Of a stretch of DNA of 43,297 nucleotides, positions 17,714-25,805 are shown piece after piece (the stretch's first letter is position 1; each line of letters starts with the position of its first letter). This DNA comes from IGN2 sp964639955 (GTDB lineage Bacteria; Bacteroidota; Ignavibacteria; Ignavibacteriales; Ignavibacteriaceae). The stretch spans positions 1-43,297 of the forward strand of contig CAZXGJ010000026.1 of assembly GCA_964639955.1 (NCBI GenBank). The letters are read 5' to 3'. A model generated the notes under the pieces. The model ran no database searches and was not told the DNA's origin. It saw only the letters and a list, made by a program, of their open reading frames with translations. A program made the position numbers and the translations under genes.

Positions 17714-18730
17714 ATGGAAAAAGTATTAGCAAAATGGTGGGAACCAACTGATGGCGGTAAGATCCTCTGTACACTCTGCCCCCGCTACTGCAAAATTGGC
17801 GATGGTCAGCCGGGTTTCTGCTACATCCGCCAAAATAACAACGGGAAGTTATACACAATCGGCTACGGCAGACCAACCGGTTTTGCGATTGATCCTGTTG
17901 AAAAAAAACCTTTAAACCATTTTTTGCCAGGTACAGAAATACTGAGTTTTGGAACTGCGGGATGCAATCTCGGATGCAAATTCTGCCAGAACTGGTCTAT
18001 GAGCAAAGCAAAGCTCGATGACATCAATTCACTCCAGGCTTCACCGGAAGAAGTGGTTAATCTTGCAAAGAGGTATAATACTCCCTCAATAGCTTACACA
18101 TACAACGATCCCACAATTTTTGGCGAGTATGTAATTGACATATCGAAGATTGCCAGAGAAGAAGGAATTAAATCTGTTATGGTCACAGCAGGATATATCG
18201 ATAAAGAAGCACGTAAAGATGTTTACAGGTATATCGATGCAGCAAATGTTGATCTGAAAGGATTCACAGAAAGATTTTATTGGAAGAATACTTACTCTCA
18301 TCTTGATGATGTACTTGATACTCTCGTCTGGTTAAAAAATGAAACAGATGTCTGGTTTGAAATAACAACGCTCCTAATACCGGATGAAAACGATTCAGCG
18401 GAAGAAATAAAACAAGAATGTGATTGGATATTAAAGAATCTTGGTGATAGTGTGCCATTACACTTCACAGCATTTCATCCTGATTTCAAGATGAGAGATA
18501 AAGAAAGAACTCCGGAGAAAACTCTTACAATGGCAAGAAAAATTGGAATGGATATGGGAATCAAGTATTGTTATGTGGGCAACGTTCACAACACAGAAGG
18601 ACAAACTACATACTGTCCGAACTGCAAAGAGAATGTGATTAAAAGGGATTGGCATTCTGTAATCTCAAACAATCTGAAAGACGGTAAATGCAAAAAGTGT
18701 CGTGAGAAAATTGAGGGGGTTTTTGTTTAG
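17714..18730 (+). CDS. amrS: AmmeMemoRadiSam system radical SAM enzyme
   Basis: Radical SAM protein of 338 residues. The cluster motif CxxxCxxC appears as CNLGCKFC, preceded by the conserved PxG-rich segment FLPGTEILSFGTAGC. An N-terminal CTLCPRYC pair and a C-terminal zinc-ribbon-like CPNC...CKKC add probable metal sites. The family (TIGR04337, related to pyruvate-formate-lyase activating enzymes) is named for its genomic association with AMMECR1 and Memo-domain proteins, which are not in this window. Its natural substrate is not established to my knowledge. It follows the Lon-like gene by 55 bases and may be cotranscribed. Confidence 0.93.
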   Translation: MEKVLAKWWEPTDGGKILCTLCPRYCKIGDGQPGFCYIRQNNNGKLYTIGYGRPTGFAIDPVEKKPLNHFLPGTEILSFGTAGCNLGCKFCQNWSMSKAKLDDINSLQASPEEVVNLAKRYNTPSIAYTYNDPTIFGEYVIDISKIAREEGIKSVMVTAGYIDKEARKDVYRYIDAANVDLKGFTERFYWKNTYSHLDDVLDTLVWLKNETDVWFEITTLLIPDENDSAEEIKQECDWILKNLGDSVPLHFTAFHPDFKMRDKERTPEKTLTMARKIGMDMGIKYCYVGNVHNTEGQTTYCPNCKENVIKRDWHSVISNNLKDGKCKKCREKIEGVFV

Positions 18731-18818
18731 TCAACCTCAAATCATTCTCCTCTGTTAGCATTTTATACAATTTTTTATTTTTATAAGCAGGTTCCATAAT
18801 TTATTATTCGGGGTCTCA

Positions 18819-19595
18819 ATGAATCAACTCAAAGACAAAACTATATTTATAACAGGTGCCTCCTCCGGTATTGGCAGAGCTTGTGCTGAAGCGTTTGCCA
18901 AAGAAAAAGCAAACCTGATTTTAGCTTCCAGAAGAATTGAAAGAATTAATACTCTTGCAAGAGCATTGGAAAATAAATATAAAATAAAGACTAAACGCAT
19001 TAAGCTCGACGTTCGGAATTATGTTCAGGTTGAGAACGCCGTGAAATCATTGGAGAACAACTGGAAGAAAATTGATATTCTAATAAACAATGCCGGTCTT
19101 TCTCGCGGACTGGATAAAATTTACGAAGGGAAAAAGGAAGACTGGGATGAAATGATCGATACAAATATTAAAGGACTCGCATATGTTACTCGCCACATTC
19201 TTCCGCTGATGATCAAAAGGAAAAAAGGACACATAATAAACATTGGTTCAACTGCCGGTCATGAGGTTTACCCGGGTGGAAATATCTATGCTGCAACAAA
19301 GTTTGCAGTAAAGGCTCTCAGTCAGTCAACACGACTGGATGTGCTGGATAAAGGAATAAAAGTAACCAGTATCGACCCGGGAATGGTTGAAACAGAATTC
19401 AGCATTGTAAGATTCAGGGGGGATAAGGAACGGGCAAGAAATGTTTATCGTGGTCTTAAACCGTTAAGTCCTGAAGATGTAGCTGAGACAGTTCTCTTTT
19501 GTGCAACCCGTCCGAAACACGTAAATATTAACCAGGTAATATTAACACCCCTGGCACAGGCATCTTCAACGCAGGTAATAAGGAAAGGAAAATAG
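18819..19595 (+). CDS. SDR family NAD(P)-dependent oxidoreductase (YdfG-like)
   Basis: Cytoplasmic classical short-chain dehydrogenase of 258 residues. The cofactor loop TGASSGIG is at 12-19, an ASRR stretch at 36-39 favours NADP, NNAG follows at 90-93, and the catalytic residues are S144, Y157 and K161. The sequence around SIDPGMVETEFSIVRF resembles YdfG/serine 3-dehydrogenase proteins acting on 3-hydroxy acids. The Shine-Dalgarno candidate is GGGG 5 bases before the ATG. It converges end to end with the next gene without a gap. Confidence 0.9.
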   Translation: MNQLKDKTIFITGASSGIGRACAEAFAKEKANLILASRRIERINTLARALENKYKIKTKRIKLDVRNYVQVENAVKSLENNWKKIDILINNAGLSRGLDKIYEGKKEDWDEMIDTNIKGLAYVTRHILPLMIKRKKGHIINIGSTAGHEVYPGGNIYAATKFAVKALSQSTRLDVLDKGIKVTSIDPGMVETEFSIVRFRGDKERARNVYRGLKPLSPEDVAETVLFCATRPKHVNINQVILTPLAQASSTQVIRKGK

Positions 19596-20207
19596 TTAAA
19601 CGAAGATAGAAGTATCTCCTGCCCCTTCTCTTACAACAACAGGCTCTTCGCTGCTAAGGTCAATTACGCTCGATGGTTTTCCGCTAAGATTTCCTGAGGC
19701 AAGCATAAGGTCAACCTGAAAATTAAATACCGATTTTATCTCGAGAGGATCAACTAACAATTCTCCCTTTCTGGTTGTTGTGCTCGTACTAACAATCGGG
19801 TTTCCCAAACCTTCAACAATTTTCAATGCAATCTGGTGGTCAGGTATCCTAATCCCGACAGTTTTTCTCTTGCTCCACAATTTCTTAGGGACTTCTTTAG
19901 CTGCAGGAAGAATAAAAGTATACGGTCCTGGAAGAAGATGCCTCATAGTTCTGTAGGCATAATCTGAAACTTTTGCATATTTTGCAATATCCTTTAGATC
20001 GTGGCAAATGAAACTCAGTAACTTTATATCGGGGTTACTCTTTATTTGCTTTACTCTTTCAAGGGCTTCTTTATTAAATATATCACAGCCGATACCATAA
20101 ACTGTATCTGTCGGGTAAATAATTACTCCCCCTTGCTTTAAAAGTTTTATAGCTTTGTTAATATACCTTAATTCGGGTGTTACCGGGTGTAATTCATAAT
20201 ATTCCAT
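19596..20207 (-). CDS. yciO: YciO-type YrdC/Sua5-domain protein
   Basis: Protein of 203 residues with a single YrdC fold: GGVIIYPTDTVYGIGCD near residue 25 is the shared nucleotide-binding start. The following features match YciO rather than the tRNA threonylcarbamoyladenosine synthase TsaC: the stretch LLSFICHDLKDIAKYA, PGPYTFIL, SKRKTVGIRIP, the long VDLMLASGNLSGKPSSVIDL and the ending VVVREGAGD. YciO proteins bind RNA or nucleotides, but their role is not settled and threonylcarbamoylation should not be assumed. A Shine-Dalgarno sequence GGGA lies 6 bases before the ATG. The stop abuts the stop of the SDR gene. Confidence 0.87.
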   Translation of the reverse strand: MEYYELHPVTPELRYINKAIKLLKQGGVIIYPTDTVYGIGCDIFNKEALERVKQIKSNPDIKLLSFICHDLKDIAKYAKVSDYAYRTMRHLLPGPYTFILPAAKEVPKKLWSKRKTVGIRIPDHQIALKIVEGLGNPIVSTSTTTRKGELLVDPLEIKSVFNFQVDLMLASGNLSGKPSSVIDLSSEEPVVVREGAGDTSIFV

Positions 20208-20334
20208 AATTTTCCCTTAAAAACATTATCAGATTTTTTACTTAATTGAATTGAAAAACTAATACAGCCTTGATAACTGTCAAATTAAAAATAGAGTAAA
20301 ATAAATTTAAGCTAAGAGCAAAAATACTTAAATA

Positions 20335-20342
20335 TACTTTTG
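20335..20342 (+). promoter_or_regulatory. Candidate -7 element TACTTTTG before rpmB
   Basis: The octamer fits TAnnTTTG and lies 66 bases before the rpmB start in a very AT-rich gap. No -33 box is obvious, so support is modest. Confidence 0.3.
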
Positions 20343-20408
20343 GATAAATAAAAAATCTTTATATTTACGCCTCAAATTTATCAGGATTCAGATACAAAGG
20401 AGTATAAA

Positions 20409-20648
20409 ATGTCAAGAAGATGCCAGATTACGGGGATTGGGCCGAGGTACGGAAGCAGCATTTCCCATGCACATAATAAAACAAATAGAAGATTTTTACC
20501 GAATCTTCAGACAAAAAAAATATGGGTGCAGGAGTTAAACAGACAGGTTACTGTTAAATTATCAGCCAAGGCATTAAAAACAATCGGCAAGAACGGAACT
20601 TCTCAACTAGCAGCATTAATACGAAAAGGGAAGATAAAGGTTCATTAA
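20409..20648 (+). CDS. rpmB: 50S ribosomal protein L28
   Basis: Ribosomal protein of 79 residues, a large-subunit component. MSRRCQITG at the start, SHAHNKTNRRFLPNLQ in the middle and VKLSAKALKTI towards the end are family hallmarks. The single N-terminal cysteine without a CxxC set indicates the zinc-free type. A good Shine-Dalgarno sequence AAAGGAG precedes the ATG. It is transcribed alone and stops before the shared terminator at 20667-20694. Confidence 0.97.
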   Translation: MSRRCQITGIGPRYGSSISHAHNKTNRRFLPNLQTKKIWVQELNRQVTVKLSAKALKTIGKNGTSQLAALIRKGKIKVH

Positions 20649-20666
20649 AGTTTATTCTTTAAAATT

Positions 20667-20694
20667 AAAAAAGGAGGTAGAAGCCTCCTTTTTT
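20667..20694. terminator. Bidirectional rho-independent terminator
   Basis: An 11-base perfect stem (20667-20677 with 20684-20694) made of A-tract plus GGAGG and CCTCC plus T-tract surrounds a 6-base loop. It serves rpmB on the plus strand and the rpsF-ssb-rpsR-rplI operon on the minus strand. Confidence 0.9.
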
Positions 20695-20706
20695 GTTTTC
20701 ATCAAA

Positions 20707-21150
20707 TTATTCTTTTACGACCCAGACTTTGATTTTGGAATTCACTTTTGGATGAAGCTTAATATTTACACTGTATATTCCTAAAGTTTTTATTTGCTCT
20801 TCCAAATCAATTTTTCTCTTATCAATTTTAAAATTCTTATCATTTAATGCATCGGCTATCATCTGCGCTGTAACGGTGCCAAATATTTTATCTTCTTCGC
20901 CAACCTGAACAGGAATTGTAATTGAAGTTTTTTCCAGATCCAAAGCAAGAGCTTCGGCCTCACGCAGTTCCTGTTCGGTTTTCTTTGCCACTGTTTTCTT
21001 TTCCTCTTCAAGAGCACGAAGATTACCTTTATGAGCTGCATAAGCTATCTTGCGTGGAAGTAAATAATTAAGTGCATAGCCTTCTTTTACTTCTACGGTA
21101 TCACCAATTTGTCCTAATGGTTCAAAATTTTTTCTTAAAATTACTTTCAT
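20707..21150 (-). CDS. rplI: 50S ribosomal protein L9
   Basis: Ribosomal protein of 147 residues with the N-terminal domain MKVILRKNFEPLGQIGDTVEVKEGYALNYLLPR diagnostic for L9, a long charged connecting helix (about 45-75) and a C-terminal domain starting near FGTVTAQMIADAL. It is the last gene of the rpsF-ssb-rpsR-rplI operon, 19 bases after rpsR, with a GGAG Shine-Dalgarno sequence. Confidence 0.97.
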   Translation of the reverse strand: MKVILRKNFEPLGQIGDTVEVKEGYALNYLLPRKIAYAAHKGNLRALEEEKKTVAKKTEQELREAEALALDLEKTSITIPVQVGEEDKIFGTVTAQMIADALNDKNFKIDKRKIDLEEQIKTLGIYSVNIKLHPKVNSKIKVWVVKE

Positions 21151-21169
21151 TTTTTCTCCATGAGCCCAA

Positions 21170-21406
21170 TTATCTTACAGTATCAGAAACGTAAGGCAGC
21201 AAAGCCATATGTCTTGCTCTTTTAACCGCAATTGAAAGTTCTCTTTGGTAAATTGAACTTGTTCCGGTAATTCGTTTGGGTATTATTTTACCTTGCTCAG
21301 AAATAAATTTTTGCAGAAGCTTTACGTTTTTGTAATCGATATATTTAACCTTATTCTGAGTAAATCTGCAGATTTTTTTAGCTCTTACTTCCTTTTTGCC
21401 AACCAT
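21170..21406 (-). CDS. rpsR: 30S ribosomal protein S18
   Basis: Ribosomal protein of 78 residues that pairs with S6 on the small-subunit platform. The core YIDYKNVKLLQKFISEQGKI, followed by PKRITGTSSIYQRELSIAVKRAR, is diagnostic. It starts 3 bases after the ssb stop, and its ribosome binding site lies inside the end of ssb. Confidence 0.97.
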   Translation of the reverse strand: MVGKKEVRAKKICRFTQNKVKYIDYKNVKLLQKFISEQGKIIPKRITGTSSIYQRELSIAVKRARHMALLPYVSDTVR

Positions 21407-21409
21407 TTT

Positions 21410-21904
21410 TTATTCCTTTATTAAATCAGATTCTTCACTGGAAAGAAATTTATCGAATGAATCTTCGGAATAATCAGTTCCGTTATCATCTTCTACGATA
21501 TGATTATCATCTTCAATGAATTCTGTTTCTTTTCCTGTTTCAGCATCAACCAGCTTACCTCTTTTATTAAGAAATTGAATTCTGCGTGCTTTTATTTCAA
21601 CAATGCTTCTGTTATGCCCGTCGTCAGTTTTCCAGGTCCGGCTCTGTAATTCTCCATCAACTAAAACCGCTGATCCCTTTTTCAACCTGTCTTTACAGCT
21701 ATCGGCAAGTTTATTCCAGGCAACAATGCCAACGTAGCAAACATCCTCCTGCCATTGATTGGTGCTATCTTTAAATCGTCTGTTAGACGCAAGTGAAAAA
21801 TTTACCACGGGAGTTCTGTTAGTAGTTTCCCTGAAAATGGGATCCTTGGTTAAGTTGCCTGCCACAATAACGTAATTAATTTCAGGCATTTTCAAATCCG
21901 CCAT
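21410..21904 (-). CDS. ssb: Single-stranded DNA-binding protein
   Basis: OB-fold protein of 164 residues that coats single-stranded DNA during replication, recombination and repair. The fold spans about residues 8-115 (NYVIVAGNLTKDPIFRET, VNFSLASNRRF, VGIVAWNKLADSC, GSAVLVDGELQSRTW). The remainder is an acidic linker. The protein ends in ESDLIKE and lacks the conserved DDIPF-like hydrophobic tip that recruits partner proteins. No frameshift in the last codons would restore one. It sits between rpsF and rpsR as in many genomes, with a strong GGAGG Shine-Dalgarno sequence. Another ssb copy with a normal tip may exist elsewhere. Confidence 0.95.
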   Translation of the reverse strand: MADLKMPEINYVIVAGNLTKDPIFRETTNRTPVVNFSLASNRRFKDSTNQWQEDVCYVGIVAWNKLADSCKDRLKKGSAVLVDGELQSRTWKTDDGHNRSIVEIKARRIQFLNKRGKLVDAETGKETEFIEDDNHIVEDDNGTDYSEDSFDKFLSSEESDLIKE

Positions 21905-21933
21905 TTTTTATACCTCCATACTATCATTAATAA

Positions 21934-22353
21934 TTATTGATCCATCACTTTATTATTTTCTTCCTCAATATCTTCAGCATCTGAGGAAGGGACAATCAAT
22001 TCATCAATTTCTTCTATTAATTGCGTTTGAACTTTATCGTTTTCAATTTGCTCGAGAGCTTCTTTTGTAAGCTTTACGGTAAGATACCTTAGTATGTTAT
22101 CATCTAATTGATAAAATCTTTCGAGCTTGGGTATTAAATCCGGCAGGGCATTGAAGCGGAAAAATATATAATAACCAATCTTGCTTTTGTTAACTATATA
22201 AGCAAGTCTTTTCCTTCCCCAATCCTCAATTTCTCTAATCTCCCCCCCGTTTGTGGAAATGGTTTCTTTTATTCGCCCAATAATACTCTTTATAACTTCA
22301 TCTTCAAGTGCAGCATTAAGCAGTACAGCACTCTCATAAACACGTTTTATCAT
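21934..22353 (-). CDS. rpsF: 30S ribosomal protein S6
   Basis: Ribosomal protein of 139 residues, first gene of rpsF-ssb-rpsR-rplI. The core YESAVLLNAALEDEVIKSIIGRI, W-G-R-K-R-L-A-Y and the KSKIGYYIFFRF strand are typical. A C-terminal acidic extension of about 35 residues is present, as is common for S6. A Shine-Dalgarno sequence GGGAGG lies 11 bases before the ATG. The leader may contain an S6:S18 autoregulatory hairpin. Confidence 0.97.
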   Translation of the reverse strand: MIKRVYESAVLLNAALEDEVIKSIIGRIKETISTNGGEIREIEDWGRKRLAYIVNKSKIGYYIFFRFNALPDLIPKLERFYQLDDNILRYLTVKLTKEALEQIENDKVQTQLIEEIDELIVPSSDAEDIEEENNKVMDQ

Positions 22354-22382
22354 AAAATAATGTACCTCCCTATGGACTTATG

Positions 22383-22408
22383 GCCTCCGGCTTTTAAAAG
22401 CAAGAAGC
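22383..22408 (-). promoter_or_regulatory. Possible S6:S18-binding leader hairpin
   Basis: On the minus strand GCUUC (22408-22404) can pair with GAGGC (22387-22383), and the bases between contain a smaller GCUU-AAGC hairpin, leaving CCG (22390-22388) at an internal loop. A CCG in an internal loop is the hallmark of the S6:S18 autoregulatory motif found before rpsF in many bacteria. The fold was done by eye. Confidence 0.35.
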
Positions 22409-22569
22409 AGGGTTATCAACAATCATTTAAAATTAGGGTGCTAATCTATTTATTTATTGTTGTAATTACAAGTGGAATTATTAAAAGAATATCAGAGAAA
22501 ATTTGCTGCTTACGGTTCGTCTCCCAAAATGTCTTATATAATCTCTGATCAGCCTTCATTGTTCAAAAA

Positions 22570-22604
22570 CACCCCGGGTTCATTATCAAACATCTATGAA
22601 CCCG
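22570..22604 (-). terminator. Rho-independent terminator after pth
   Basis: A perfect 9-base stem (22596-22604 with 22575-22583) with a 12-base loop is followed on the minus strand by a short G-run and five T. It separates prs-rplY-pth from the rpsF operon. Confidence 0.7.
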
Positions 22605-22666
22605 ATTTGACGAATTTCTTCACTCATTGCTGATAATGAATAATTTACTTAAGGAAGCGGTGATTT

Positions 22667-23251
22667 TTAATCAATTTTTTTATTTAAATACAGCTTGCTG
22701 TTTAAATCTAACATTGCCTTGCTGCCCCCGATAATAAATTCTTCCACCAATACGGCAGTCTTTTCAAAAACTTCAGTAAGCCTCCTGATTTCATCCTCCT
22801 CGAAATCTGATAATACAAATTCTGCCAGATTGCCTTTACACACATCTTTACCAACACCAATTCTGATGCGGGGAAATTTATTGGAATTCAGATTGTAAAT
22901 TATCGAAGCTAATCCATTGTGACCACCATCCCCGCCAGATAACCTCAGCCTGAATGTGCCGATATCCAAATTTGTATCATCACAAAGAACGAGCACATCC
23001 TCAATTTTTATATCATAAGTATTCATTAATTGCGAAGCGGCCAAACCGCTGTTATTAACAAATGTAGTTGGTTTAATTAAAAAATAAGGGAAATTATTTA
23101 ATGCACCACTCGCTTTGTAGTAATCACCTTTGGAGGGCAAAAACCGGAGAGATTTTATGCGGGCAAAAAAATCGAGGAATAAGAATCCTGCATTATGTCT
23201 GTTTACAGAATATTGATTGCCATAATTTCCGATGCCAAAGATTATGCGCAA
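22667..23251 (-). CDS. pth: Peptidyl-tRNA hydrolase
   Basis: Cytoplasmic esterase of 194 residues that releases tRNA from prematurely dropped peptidyl-tRNA. The active-site landmarks are N9 in GIGNYG, H19 in NRHNAG, the KPTTFVNNSG stretch (usually KPQTYMN) and the DD-TNLDIGTFRLRLSGGDGGHNG region with the second conserved asparagine. Length is typical. It lies 23 bases after rplY in the common order prs-rplY-pth. Confidence 0.96.
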   Translation of the reverse strand: MRIIFGIGNYGNQYSVNRHNAGFLFLDFFARIKSLRFLPSKGDYYKASGALNNFPYFLIKPTTFVNNSGLAASQLMNTYDIKIEDVLVLCDDTNLDIGTFRLRLSGGDGGHNGLASIIYNLNSNKFPRIRIGVGKDVCKGNLAEFVLSDFEEDEIRRLTEVFEKTAVLVEEFIIGGSKAMLDLNSKLYLNKKID

Positions 23252-23274
23252 CTGATTTGGAATGAACTTAAAAT

Positions 23275-23931
23275 TTATTCTTCTTCTTTTTCTTCGACGG
23301 CCTTACCTTTTCCGATCACTTCGGGCTCAGCACTTTCTTCGGCGACTCCGGCTTCAGCTGTAGTTGCAACAGTTTCTTCTTTAATTTTAGGATGAGTAAC
23401 TGAGACAATAAGTGAATTCTTCGGGTTTAAGAAATCTAAATTATCTTTTGTTAAATCTCCCACGTGAACAGAATCGCCCAACTTTAACCCGGAAATGTCA
23501 ATTTCGATGTATTCAGGAATGTCTTTGGGTAAGCATTCAACATTTAATTTATGGAGAATATGCTGAAGGATACCGCCCTCTTTTATACCAATTGCTGTTC
23601 CAACTAATTGAACAGGAATTTCAAGTTGTATTTTTTCTCCTTTTGTCAATCCAAGCAGATCGAAGTGTATAACTCTATCGGTAACCGGGTCAAACTGAAC
23701 ATCTTTAATAATGCATTCATGGTCTTCCTGCCCTTCAATTTCAAGAGAGATTAAATGAGCTTTTGAGGTAAAAACCAGAGGTTGAATTGCTTTCTCTGTT
23801 ACATCAATGGCAATTGGATTGCTATGTTTGGAGTAGAATATACCGGGAACCCTGCCCGATTTTCTTATTTTTTTTCTTTCTGATTTTGTAATGTTTTTTC
23901 TTGTTGTGGCCTTTAAACTTACTTTTTCCAT
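23275..23931 (-). CDS. rplY: 50S ribosomal protein L25/general stress protein Ctc
   Basis: Long (Ctc/TL5) form of L25, 218 residues, binding 5S rRNA. The N-terminal domain (about 1-95) shows RKSGRVPGIFYSK and FDPVTDRVIHFDL; the C-terminal beta domain follows (KIQLEIPVQLVG, LNVECLPKDIPEYIEIDIS). The last 30 residues are Glu/Ala-rich and disordered. It has a GGAG Shine-Dalgarno sequence and starts 18 bases after prs. Confidence 0.96.
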   Translation of the reverse strand: MEKVSLKATTRKNITKSERKKIRKSGRVPGIFYSKHSNPIAIDVTEKAIQPLVFTSKAHLISLEIEGQEDHECIIKDVQFDPVTDRVIHFDLLGLTKGEKIQLEIPVQLVGTAIGIKEGGILQHILHKLNVECLPKDIPEYIEIDISGLKLGDSVHVGDLTKDNLDFLNPKNSLIVSVTHPKIKEETVATTAEAGVAEESAEPEVIGKGKAVEEKEEE

Positions 23932-23949
23932 ATAAACTCCAGGTTCTTT

Positions 23950-24897
23950 TTATCCTTTATCTATATTAAACAATGAACTAATTGACTCATTATTAAACGT
24001 CCTGCGTATTGCTTCCGCAAATAAATCTGATGAAGAAATAACTTCAATTTTCCCCGGTATCATCTTGCTTTCGAGATTTATTGAATCGGTTACGTAAAGC
24101 TTCAACATTTCAGAATTATTAATCCTGCTAATTGCTTCGCCTGATAAAACAGCATGTGTTACAGCACCGTAAATATTTTTAGCACCTTTTTCTTTTAACG
24201 ATTCAACTGCACTTGCAAATGTTCCGGCAGTATCAATAAGGTCGTCAACTATAAGAATGTCCTTGCCTTTAACCTCACCGATAATATTTACAACTTCGGC
24301 AATATTTTGTCTGGGTCTGCGCTTATCGATAACTACAAGGGCAGTATCCAGAAATTTAGCATAAGCCCTTGCAATTTTAATTCCACCTACATCGGCAGAA
24401 ACAACAACCAGCTTTTTATGCAGGTGCTCGATATGTTCTTTAAATACTGATGAGCCGTAAAGATGATCGAACGGAATATCAAAGAAACCCTGAATTTGCG
24501 CTGCGTGCAAATCCATGGTGATAATTCTGTTTGCACCTGCAATAGTTAACAAATTTGCTATAAGCTTAGCTGTAATAGCAACTCTTGGCTGATCCTTTCT
24601 ATCCTGTCTTGCATATCCAAAATAAGGGATTACCGCCGTAATAGTATTTGCAGAAGCACGTCGGGCTGCATCGATCATAATCAGCAGCTCTATTAAATTA
24701 TCTGCCGGAGGATTTGTTGATTGAATAATAAAAACGTCCAATCCCCGGATGTTCTCGCGAAACTTAACCCAAATTTCTCCATCACTGAATCTTTTAAGTT
24801 CTATTTCACCGAGTGATTTACCAATCTTTTCAGAAATTTTTTTTGCAAGGGGAAGATTAGAACTTCCCGCAAAAATCATATAATCACTTGTTGCCAT
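23950..24897 (-). CDS. prs: Ribose-phosphate pyrophosphokinase
   Basis: Makes phosphoribosyl pyrophosphate from ribose 5-phosphate and ATP for nucleotide, histidine and tryptophan synthesis. The 315-residue length is canonical for class I. YFGYARQDRKDQPR is the flexible catalytic region, MDLHAAQIQGFF a metal and allosteric segment, and ILIVDDLIDTAGTF the PRPP-binding loop. It is the first gene of prs-rplY-pth and has a well-formed promoter. Confidence 0.97.
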   Translation of the reverse strand: MATSDYMIFAGSSNLPLAKKISEKIGKSLGEIELKRFSDGEIWVKFRENIRGLDVFIIQSTNPPADNLIELLIMIDAARRASANTITAVIPYFGYARQDRKDQPRVAITAKLIANLLTIAGANRIITMDLHAAQIQGFFDIPFDHLYGSSVFKEHIEHLHKKLVVVSADVGGIKIARAYAKFLDTALVVIDKRRPRQNIAEVVNIIGEVKGKDILIVDDLIDTAGTFASAVESLKEKGAKNIYGAVTHAVLSGEAISRINNSEMLKLYVTDSINLESKMIPGKIEVISSSDLFAEAIRRTFNNESISSLFNIDKG

Positions 24898-24937
24898 TAA
24901 GCAGTTTCACGGATAGAAAGTATGAAAACAGGCAGTA

Positions 24938-24966
24938 AATATATACAAACCTCGCAGCTAAGTCAA
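24938..24966 (-). promoter_or_regulatory. Promoter of prs-rplY-pth
   Basis: On the minus strand TTGACT (24966-24961) and TATATT (24943-24938) are separated by 17 bases, a near-consensus arrangement for a sigma-70-type promoter. It would give a leader of about 33 bases before the prs ATG. Confidence 0.5.
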
Positions 24967-25003
24967 TAAAAATGAGCATTTAAATTCATATTGCAATTGT
25001 AAA

Positions 25004-25684
25004 TCAGCCAACCTTTTTCTTTTTAAATAAAAAGATCAAAACTAAAAGTAAAACAGCACCGGAAAGATAATAAATCCAGTTCGGTGTTTCCTTTAACTTA
25101 AAGGGTTTGAAGGTAACAGAAATCGTTTTCCCTCCCCCGATTTCTGACAAATTATATTCCCAGAATAATTTTCGGTCTTCAGAAGTATGAGCATTATGCG
25201 AGATTATATCACCGGAAAAGGTATAGCAGTATACTATACGAAACCCGGCAGCATCGATACCAAATCCACTGGCAATTGGCGGCACAGATTGTGTAAAAAC
25301 TATTTCACCAGCTGAGCTTTTTTTAAATGAAAAGTCTGCATCCCGGAAAGCTTTGGTTTTATTAAGAGAATCAATATGATCAAATGAAAAATCGATGAGA
25401 GCGTGCGTTGTGCTATCTGTGGTATCGTGGTAAACCGCTATGTTTTCGATGTTAATATGTTTTGATTGAAATTCGGATCTTATTGAATCCGGATTAAAAA
25501 TACCGATATCATTTATAACTGCTTGGCTTTGCTTGTTTAATATTTTCATCCAGTAATCAATGTGCATTTTCCCCGAGCCATCCGGATAAAGTTTTACTTC
25601 CTGGTAAAAGTTTAAACAGCCGGTAATCAATAAGTGCACGGCTGCGAATAAAACAATCCAATATAATATCTTCAGAAGATTAAT
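25004..25684 (-). CDS. Lipoprotein with C-terminal membrane anchor, unknown function
   Basis: A shorter start at GTG 25639 cuts through the signal peptide. The frame continues upstream to an ATT at 25684, which has GGAG 5 bases before it and yields MNLLKILYWIVLFAAVHLL followed by the lipobox ITGC with Cys23; no ATG, GTG or TTG lies in that extension. From this start the protein is 226 residues. The mature part begins with a beta-rich segment (VKLYPDGSGKMHIDYWMKI) recalling LppM-like lipoprotein domains, and a membrane helix (about 203-219) followed by KKKK ends it, so it would be anchored at both ends. Function is unknown. It lies upstream of prs, which has its own promoter. Confidence 0.7.
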   Translation of the reverse strand: MNLLKILYWIVLFAAVHLLITGCLNFYQEVKLYPDGSGKMHIDYWMKILNKQSQAVINDIGIFNPDSIRSEFQSKHINIENIAVYHDTTDSTTHALIDFSFDHIDSLNKTKAFRDADFSFKKSSAGEIVFTQSVPPIASGFGIDAAGFRIVYCYTFSGDIISHNAHTSEDRKLFWEYNLSEIGGGKTISVTFKPFKLKETPNWIYYLSGAVLLLVLIFLFKKKKVG

Positions 25685-25805
25685 AACTGCTCCAAAAAAG
25701 TTATCTTACACGGCGTGAATCGTCTTAAAGATCTGCTAATCAAATTTATGTAAAAAATAAATTATTTCATTATTTTAAGGTCTGTCAAAAGAAAAAGGAT
25801 TTTAT

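Larger units (their letters stand above)
22354..22666. other. Leader region of the rpsF operon
   Basis: This gap holds, in minus-strand order, the end of the pth transcript with its terminator (22575-22604), the promoter of the rpsF operon, which I cannot pinpoint, and the untranslated leader. The 62-codon plus-strand frame across it lacks homology I recognise and is antisense to the leader, so I do not call it a gene. Confidence 0.6.

Noticed and set aside
19596..20207. TsaC/Sua5 threonylcarbamoyl-AMP synthase
   Set aside because: The body and C-terminal region match YciO rather than TsaC or Sua5, so the essential tRNA modification role should not be assigned to it.
22360..22548. 62-codon plus-strand frame with a hydrophobic stretch
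   Set aside because: It is antisense to the rpsF leader, including its Shine-Dalgarno sequence and hairpin, with no recognisable family.
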